Part shown: in pieces, positions 54,496 through 64,000 of the stretch | How the letters are laid out: each line of letters begins with the position of its first letter | Numbering within the stretch: the stretch's first letter is position 1 | Assembly (NCBI GenBank): GCA_946885735.1 | Contig: CAMPGW010000003.1 | Span: 10,078-74,077 of the forward strand | Length of the DNA: 64,000 nucleotides | Direction of reading: 5' to 3' | Source of the DNA: an uncultured Gammaproteobacteria bacterium | Lineage (GTDB): Bacteria > Pseudomonadota > Gammaproteobacteria > Xanthomonadales > Xanthomonadaceae | Translations under genes and position numbers: made by a program | The notes under the pieces: generated by a model | What the model was told of the DNA's origin: nothing | What the model saw: only the letters and a program-made list of their open reading frames with translations | Databases searched by the model: none

Positions 54496-55356
54496 TCACT
54501 CGATCTGCGCGCGCGCGTATTCGCCGTCGAGCGCTTCCATGGCGTCGCGCGGCTTGAGCTTGCCGGCCTTCTCGAGAGCCTTGGCGGCGGCGGATTCCTT
54601 CTTGTCGCCGTGCAGCAAGAGGAGCAGGTTGGCGTGCTCGACGTGGGCTATCGGCGAGTCGGGCGTGAGCTTGAGCGCGGTCGCGATGTGCTTCTCCGCC
54701 TCGGATGCCTTCGCGCCGTAGGTCATGCCGCCGATCAGGGCGCCGATCTTGCCGATGATCTCGGCGTGGTAGAGCGCGAGCGCGGTGTGCGCTTCTGCAT
54801 GCCCGGGTGCGATCTCGAGGGCGCGGTCCAGGCTGGCGCGGACCTTGCCCGCCAGCCCCATCTTGAGCGCGCGGGTGATGGCGATGCGCTGGCTGTAGCG
54901 GCCGAGCGCGAAGGCGTGGCGGTAGTGGCTGTTGGCCTCGCCCGGCAGCGCGGCGATGGCGGTCTCGGCCAGGGCGGCGCCGCGTTCGAAGCGCGCGATC
55001 TGTTCGTCCTCGTCCTCGACCAGGTAGGTGGCGTGGATGCCGATCGCCTTGACCGCCACCGAGGCGCCGACCGGACCGAGCGCTTCGCCCGCCTCGAATG
55101 CCTGCTGGAAGTCCCCGCGATGGAAGGCTCGCCACGCTTCCTGCAGTGCGGCCGCCAGGGCGGGGGCATCGAGGCCCTTCGGCGCGCTGCGCCCGGCGAC
55201 CTTGATCAGCGCGGCGGCGCGGCGTTCGTCGGGGAAGGGCTCGGCGTCGCCGGCGTGCAAATGCGGCCATGCCTTGGCCAGGGCCGCGCCAGCATGGGCG
55301 TAGCCGGTGTTGGCGTGCGGAAATACTGCCCAGTTCGACTTCTTGCGCTTGGCCAT
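54496..55356 (-). CDS. TPR-like helical repeat protein
   Basis: 286 residues, Ala-rich, with repeated helix pairs resembling tetratricopeptide motifs (HYRHAFALGRYSQRIAI, AEAHTALALYHAEIIG, HVEHANLLLLLHGDK). No signal peptide or membrane segment, so probably cytoplasmic. The ATG at 55356 has a G-rich ribosome binding site 8 nt upstream. Partners are unknown; it is not obviously part of the EPS operon, which begins 136 bp further along the same strand. Confidence 0.72.
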   Translation of the reverse strand: MAKRKKSNWAVFPHANTGYAHAGAALAKAWPHLHAGDAEPFPDERRAAALIKVAGRSAPKGLDAPALAAALQEAWRAFHRGDFQQAFEAGEALGPVGASVAVKAIGIHATYLVEDEDEQIARFERGAALAETAIAALPGEANSHYRHAFALGRYSQRIAITRALKMGLAGKVRASLDRALEIAPGHAEAHTALALYHAEIIGKIGALIGGMTYGAKASEAEKHIATALKLTPDSPIAHVEHANLLLLLHGDKKESAAAKALEKAGKLKPRDAMEALDGEYARAQIE

Positions 55357-55427
55357 CGATCGGTCCCCCGTTCTCGTGCCCAGCATCGCCGGTCGGGGGC
55401 AGGGCCGCAAGCTCCTTCATGCGCTCG

Positions 55428-55447
55428 TTTCAAACACTAGTGTGAAA
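55428..55447. promoter_or_regulatory. Operator-like palindrome between divergent genes
   Basis: The core acactagtgt is a perfect 10-bp palindrome flanked by tttc and gaaa, in the 167-bp region between the TPR gene and the phasin-like gene. It is AT-richer than its surroundings and has the size of a TetR/FadR-type operator. No regulator gene is adjacent. Confidence 0.3.
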
Positions 55448-55523
55448 GCTCGGCCGGGCCTGCGGACACTCGGGAATGAGACATCCCGGCCACGGACCGG
55501 CCCCTTCCCTGATGAGGTGATGT

Positions 55524-55886
55524 ATGGCCCGCAAGTCCCGTCCGCGCCCGGCCCCGGCCGCGCGTTTCAATCCCCAGCCCCGCGACCTGCTGCTGGCCGG
55601 CATCGGTGCGGTGTCGCTCGGCCGCAAGCGCTTGATGCGCGAGTACACCACCGGCTTCCGGGGCGTCCAGGCTATCGGCGAACGGGCCCAGGATGCGGTG
55701 TTCGCCGCCGCCGCTACGCTCGACGACCAGCTGGCCGTCTTGGCCCGCAAGGCGGCCCGCTGGCGCAAGCAGGCCGTGACGCTTCGCGACCAGGCGCAGT
55801 ACCGGTTCGCGCCGGTGCTCGAGCGCCTTGGCGCCGCCAAGCCGGCCAAGGCAGCGCGTCGCAAGCCGGCGCGGCCGGCGGCCTGA
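55524..55886 (+). CDS. Phasin-like small protein
   Basis: 120 residues, basic and Ala-rich. The central helix (RDLLLAGIGAVSLGRKRLMREY) followed by a long amphipathic helix resembles polyhydroxyalkanoate granule-associated proteins (PhaF/PhaI type), and the C-terminus AKPAKAARRKPARPAA recalls the DNA-binding Lys/Ala tails of that family. GAGG precedes the ATG by 7 nt. The assignment is tentative; no PHA synthesis genes lie in the window. Confidence 0.5.
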   Translation: MARKSRPRPAPAARFNPQPRDLLLAGIGAVSLGRKRLMREYTTGFRGVQAIGERAQDAVFAAAATLDDQLAVLARKAARWRKQAVTLRDQAQYRFAPVLERLGAAKPAKAARRKPARPAA

Positions 55887-55928
55887 CGTCGCCGGGCGGT
55901 CTGACCACGGATTCCGCGACGCGTGGCC

Positions 55929-55961
55929 TGGCGCCCGGGCGGCTTTCGCGGCCGGGCGCCA
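55929..55961. terminator. Inverted repeat between convergent genes (possible bidirectional terminator)
   Basis: tggcgcccgg and ccgggcgcca form a perfect 10-bp stem with a 13-nt loop in the 87-bp gap between the phasin-like and DUF1244 genes. T-runs are missing on both sides, so termination is plausible but not certain. Confidence 0.45.
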
Positions 55962-55973
55962 AGGGCTAGACGG

Positions 55974-56267
55974 CTAGCCGTGCTGCTTGCGCGCCGCTTC
56001 GAAGGCCGCCAGCTGGTCGGCGGTCGCCTCGGGCTGGAAGCGTGCCTTCCACTCGGCGAAGGGCATGCCGTAGATCGCTTCGCGCGCCTGGTCGCGATCC
56101 ATGTCGCGGCCCGCGGCCAGCGCCGCCTCGCGATACCAATCGGCCAGGCAGTTGCGGCAGAAGCCCGCATTGATCATCAGGTCGATGTTCTGCACGTCCC
56201 TGCGCGCGTCCAGGTGCTGCAGCAGCCGACGAAACGCCGCCGCCTGCAACGCGATGTCCTCGTCCAT
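55974..56267 (-). CDS. DUF1244 family protein
   Basis: 97 residues. The block DVQNIDLMINAGFCRNCLADWY is the family's signature and contains a C-x2-C pair; PFAEWKARFQPEA follows. The family is widespread in proteobacteria; its function is unknown. GGAGG stands 5 nt before the ATG at 56267. It is divergent from folD, 47 bp away. Confidence 0.82.
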   Translation of the reverse strand: MDEDIALQAAAFRRLLQHLDARRDVQNIDLMINAGFCRNCLADWYREAALAAGRDMDRDQAREAIYGMPFAEWKARFQPEATADQLAAFEAARKQHG

Positions 56268-56314
56268 GCCTGCCTCCTGCCGGCTTCGTGCGCCGGAATC
56301 GGCAATAATAGGCC

Positions 56315-60249
<3,935 letters not shown>

Positions 60250-60253
<4 letters not shown>

Positions 60254-60750
60254 ACCCCGGCACGCCGCCACCCGAACCCCGCGCCGAAACCGACCTGCGC
60301 TGGATGCGCCACGCGCTCTCGCTGGCGGCCCGCGCCGAGCGCGAGGACGACGAGATTCCCGTGGGCGCCGTGGTCGTGGACGCCAACGGCGGGCTGCTGG
60401 CGGAGGGCTGGAACCGCAACATCACCGAGCACGACCCGACCGCGCACGCGGAAATCGTGGCGATGCGCCAGGCCGGATTGCGCCTGGGCAACCACCGGTT
60501 GCTCGGCTGCACGCTGTACGTGACGCTGGAACCCTGCGCCATGTGCGCGATGGCGATGGTGCACGCGCGTGTCGCGCGGGTCGTCTACGCGGCGCAGGAC
60601 CCGAAGACCGGCGCCTGCGGCAGCGTGTTCGACCTGCTGGCCGATCCGCGCCACAACCATCGCGTCGTGGTCGAGCGCAGCCCGCTCGCCGACGAGGCGG
60701 GGCGGGCCCTGACGGAGTACTTCAGGCGCAAACGCCAGCGCGGCGCCTGA
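60250..60750 (+). CDS. tadA: tRNA adenosine(34) deaminase
   Basis: 166 residues. The zinc deaminase motifs are intact: TAHAEIVAM (H-A-E) and [10 protein letters not shown] (P-C-x2-C); [10 protein letters not shown] and the basic tail [10 protein letters not shown] fit TadA. It edits A34 to inosine in tRNA-Arg(ACG). The ATG overlaps the guaA stop; a GTG 6 nt upstream is the alternative. Confidence 0.93.
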
Positions 60751-60753
60751 AGA

Positions 60754-61215
60754 TCAGGATTCGCGCCCGACACCTTCGAGGTCGAGTTCCTCGTCGAAGG
60801 TGCGTACCGCCAGCGTGACCTCGAGTCCGAGATAGAAGCTGGCGGCGAGCAGGCACAGCACGCCGGCCAGCGCCAGCGCCGTCGGCAGCAGCGGCAGCCG
60901 GAAGCCGCTCCATGCATCCACCGCCAGGGCAAGGCTGGTGCCGACGAAGCCACCGACGGCGAAATACAGCAGCACGCAGGCGTGCAACACGTAGCGACTG
61001 CGGCGGCGGTGGCGGACGATCTGCAGATCGAGACCGGGCAGGCGCGCCGCCGTGGCATGCGGTCGTTGCGCCACCAGGGAGCGCAGGCGATCCACCACCC
61101 GGGCCAGGCGATTGTTGGCCGAGACGAGCAGGGAGCCCGTCGCCGCCATCAGCAAGGCCGGGGCCAGCAGCGAGGTCAGGATCTGGTAGTGGTCGAGCAC
61201 CGCGCCCGGAATCAT
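60754..61215 (-). CDS. DUF2721 family membrane protein
   Basis: 153 residues with three membrane helices (~10-32, ~78-105, ~112-135). [20 protein letters not shown] and [12 protein letters not shown] match the DUF2721 family, whose function is unknown. It is convergent with tadA and starts 85 bp from the divergent orn gene. Confidence 0.8.
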   Translation of the reverse strand: MIPGAVLDHYQILTSLLAPALLMAATGSLLVSANNRLARVVDRLRSLVAQRPHATAARLPGLDLQIVRHRRRSRYVLHACVLLYFAVGGFVGTSLALAVDAWSGFRLPLLPTALALAGVLCLLAASFYLGLEVTLAVRTFDEELDLEGVGRES

Positions 61216-61300
61216 GGTGTTTCCTCGTGTTCGTCGTGTCCGCCCGCGTCTATCATGGCCGAACCCGTCGCCCGACCCAAGCCAAGGACACCAGGCCCGC

Positions 61301-61864
61301 ATGAGTGCATTGCCGCAGGACACCCGCCTGATCTGGATCGACCTGGAGATGACCGGCCTCGACCCCGACACCGACAGCATCATCGAGATCGCGACCCTGG
61401 TGACGGACCAGGAGCTCACCGTCCTGGCGGAAGGGCCCGACATCGCCATCCGGCATCCGCTGGAACGCCTGGAGGCGATGGACGACTGGAATCGCACCAC
61501 CCACCGCAAGTCGGGTCTCTGGGATCGCGTGCTGGCCAGCACCGTGGACCATGCCGAAGCCGAGGCGAGGACGCTCGAGTTCCTCGCGCAATGGATTGCT
61601 GCCGGGAAATCGCCGATGTGCGGCAACTCGATCTGCCAGGACCGGCGCTTCCTGGTGCGCGGCATGCCGCGCCTGGAGCGGCATTTCCACTACCGCAACC
61701 TGGACGTGAGCACGCTGAAGGAACTCGCGCGGCGCTGGTCCCCGGCCTTGCTCGAGGGCTTCAGCAAGACCGGCACGCATACGGCGATGGCGGACGCGCG
61801 CGAATCGGTCGCCGAACTCGCCTACTACCGGCGTTTCCTGGGAAGGCTGGGCGGCGTCGCCTGA
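61301..61864 (+). CDS. orn: Oligoribonuclease
   Basis: 187 residues with the DEDDh exonuclease residues: [11 protein letters not shown] (Asp, Glu), [13 protein letters not shown] (Asp) and [14 protein letters not shown] (His, Asp). It degrades di- to pentanucleotides, including pGpG from c-di-GMP turnover, in the cytoplasm. The ATG at 61301 gives the standard N-terminus. Confidence 0.95.
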   Translation: MSALPQDTRLIWIDLEMTGLDPDTDSIIEIATLVTDQELTVLAEGPDIAIRHPLERLEAMDDWNRTTHRKSGLWDRVLASTVDHAEAEARTLEFLAQWIAAGKSPMCGNSICQDRRFLVRGMPRLERHFHYRNLDVSTLKELARRWSPALLEGFSKTGTHTAMADARESVAELAYYRRFLGRLGGVA

Positions 61865-61876
61865 GTCCGCGCCCGG

Positions 61877-62755
61877 TTAGAGCCTGGGCGTGATGGCTTC
61901 GTCGGTGGCGGCCACGTCGTCGGTCGGCGGGCGATCGTGGTGGAACACATGCACCTCGCGTTGCGGCAGCGGCGCCTTCAGCCCGCGTCGCCCGTAGTCG
62001 GCCAGCACCGCCTCGTGCAACCAGGCCTGCGTGGGCCCGAAGTCGATCGCGCGGGCCCAGGCGCGCAACTGGACGGTGACATTGCCCTCGCCGAATACGG
62101 TGATCACCGCATCGGGGGCGGGTTCCGCCAGCACCCGCGCATCAGCGCGCGCGATCGCCAGCAAGCCGTCGCGAAACGCCGTGAAATCGTCGTCGAAGGC
62201 CATCGGCAGGTTGATGTCTATCCGCCGCGCACCGCGCCCGCTGAAGTTGATGATCGGCGAGCTGGTGATCTGGCTGTTGGGCAGGATGATCTCGCGGTTG
62301 TCGGCGGTATGCATGCGGGTCTGGAAGATGCGCACGCTGTCCACCACGCCGTCGAGCCCGGCGATCTGCACGGCGTCGCCGGCGCGGAAGGGCCGCAGCG
62401 CGATCAACATCACGCCGGAGGCGATGTTGGAGAGCGAGTCCTTCAGCGCCAGACCGATCGCGAGGCCGGCCGCGCCGACCACGGCCAGCAACGAGGTCGT
62501 GGGCACGCCGACGAAGTCCAGGGCCGCGATGAACACCACCACCAGCGCGATCGCATAGGCGAGGTTGCGCAGGAAGTTGCGCATGATCTCGTCCACGTGG
62601 AAGCGCAGCATCAGCCCGTCGAGCATCCGCGCCAGCAACTTGGCGAGGAAGTAGCCGGCGATCGCGATGGCGATGCCCACCAGCGCGCGCCATGCCCAGT
62701 CCTGGGAGACCGCGGCAAGCATCCAGGCCTCGAACTGCCGGGTCAGGGCCTCCAT
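61877..62755 (-). CDS. Small-conductance mechanosensitive channel (MscS family)
   Basis: 292 residues. Three membrane helices, the third being the glycine/alanine-rich pore helix (LLAVVGAAGLAIGLALKDSL), followed by the beta domain (MLIALRPFRAGDAV) and a C-terminal alpha/beta domain. It is similar in size to E. coli MscS and should release solutes on hypo-osmotic shock. It follows ppsA by 4 bp on the same strand. Confidence 0.92.
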   Translation of the reverse strand: MEALTRQFEAWMLAAVSQDWAWRALVGIAIAIAGYFLAKLLARMLDGLMLRFHVDEIMRNFLRNLAYAIALVVVFIAALDFVGVPTTSLLAVVGAAGLAIGLALKDSLSNIASGVMLIALRPFRAGDAVQIAGLDGVVDSVRIFQTRMHTADNREIILPNSQITSSPIINFSGRGARRIDINLPMAFDDDFTAFRDGLLAIARADARVLAEPAPDAVITVFGEGNVTVQLRAWARAIDFGPTQAWLHEAVLADYGRRGLKAPLPQREVHVFHHDRPPTDDVAATDEAITPRL

Positions 62756-62759
62756 GGCG

Positions 62760-64000
<1,241 letters not shown>

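Overview
This window is a very GC-rich chromosomal segment of a Gram-negative bacterium. The gene order comEC-exbB-exbD-msbA-lpxK-kdsB, the outer-membrane type genes (lipid A and Kdo synthesis, Wza/Wzz-type polysaccharide export) and the block uvrC-pgsA-tRNA-Gly-tRNA-Cys-tRNA-Leu point to a gammaproteobacterium, most likely of the order Lysobacterales (Xanthomonadales). That placement is an inference from synteny and composition. No plasmid, phage or insertion-sequence genes were seen.

Layout. 1-5214: end of comEC, then a tightly overlapping lipid A/Kdo operon (exbB, exbD, msbA, lpxK, kdsB), followed by a FemAB/GNAT-like acyltransferase. 4802-10700: a perfect head-to-tail duplication of 2946 bp carrying the acyltransferase, a methyltransferase and a WbqC-family gene, plus the 3' end of kdsB. 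10656-15692: surface-glycan genes (a family 2 glycosyltransferase, two family 61 glycosyltransferases, a methyltransferase-aminotransferase fusion). 15796-18690: uvrC, pgsA and three tRNAs. 18914-26302: a secreted protein of unknown function, a small membrane protein, a glutamate-synthase-like FMN enzyme and a large PAS/GAF/GGDEF/EAL sensor. 26341-26415: tRNA-Val.

26469-54359 is the most distinctive part: a large exopolysaccharide locus. Its left half (+ strand apart from a J-domain gene and a deacetylase) holds a phosphopantetheinyl transferase, an EpsB-type polyprenyl-phosphate sugar transferase, a single-protein NRPS-PKS hybrid (half C-A-PCP-KS-AT-ACP), two alpha/beta hydrolases of the kind found in exosortase-type EPS loci, a flippase, a glycosyltransferase and a YdcF-like protein. 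Its right half is one long minus-strand operon read from Wza (54359) down: export lipoprotein, Wzz-like chain-length protein, a tyrosine-kinase-like ATPase with an altered P-loop, an outer-membrane beta-barrel protein, three glycosyltransferases, an O-antigen-ligase-like polymerase, and two related secreted beta-propeller proteins (the second after a 167-bp gap). The simplest reading is a Wzx/Wzy-type exopolysaccharide whose repeat unit or carrier is decorated or accompanied by a short aminoacyl-polyketide made by the NRPS-PKS.

54496-64000: housekeeping genes (TPR protein, phasin-like protein, DUF1244 protein, folD, guaB, guaA, tadA, DUF2721 protein, orn, a MscS-type channel and the 3' part of ppsA). 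The 3' end of guaA has an AT-rich rare-codon patch resembling an integration scar. Start codons GTG and TTG are frequent, and many neighbours overlap by 4 nt (ATGA/GTGA), so many groups appear translationally coupled.
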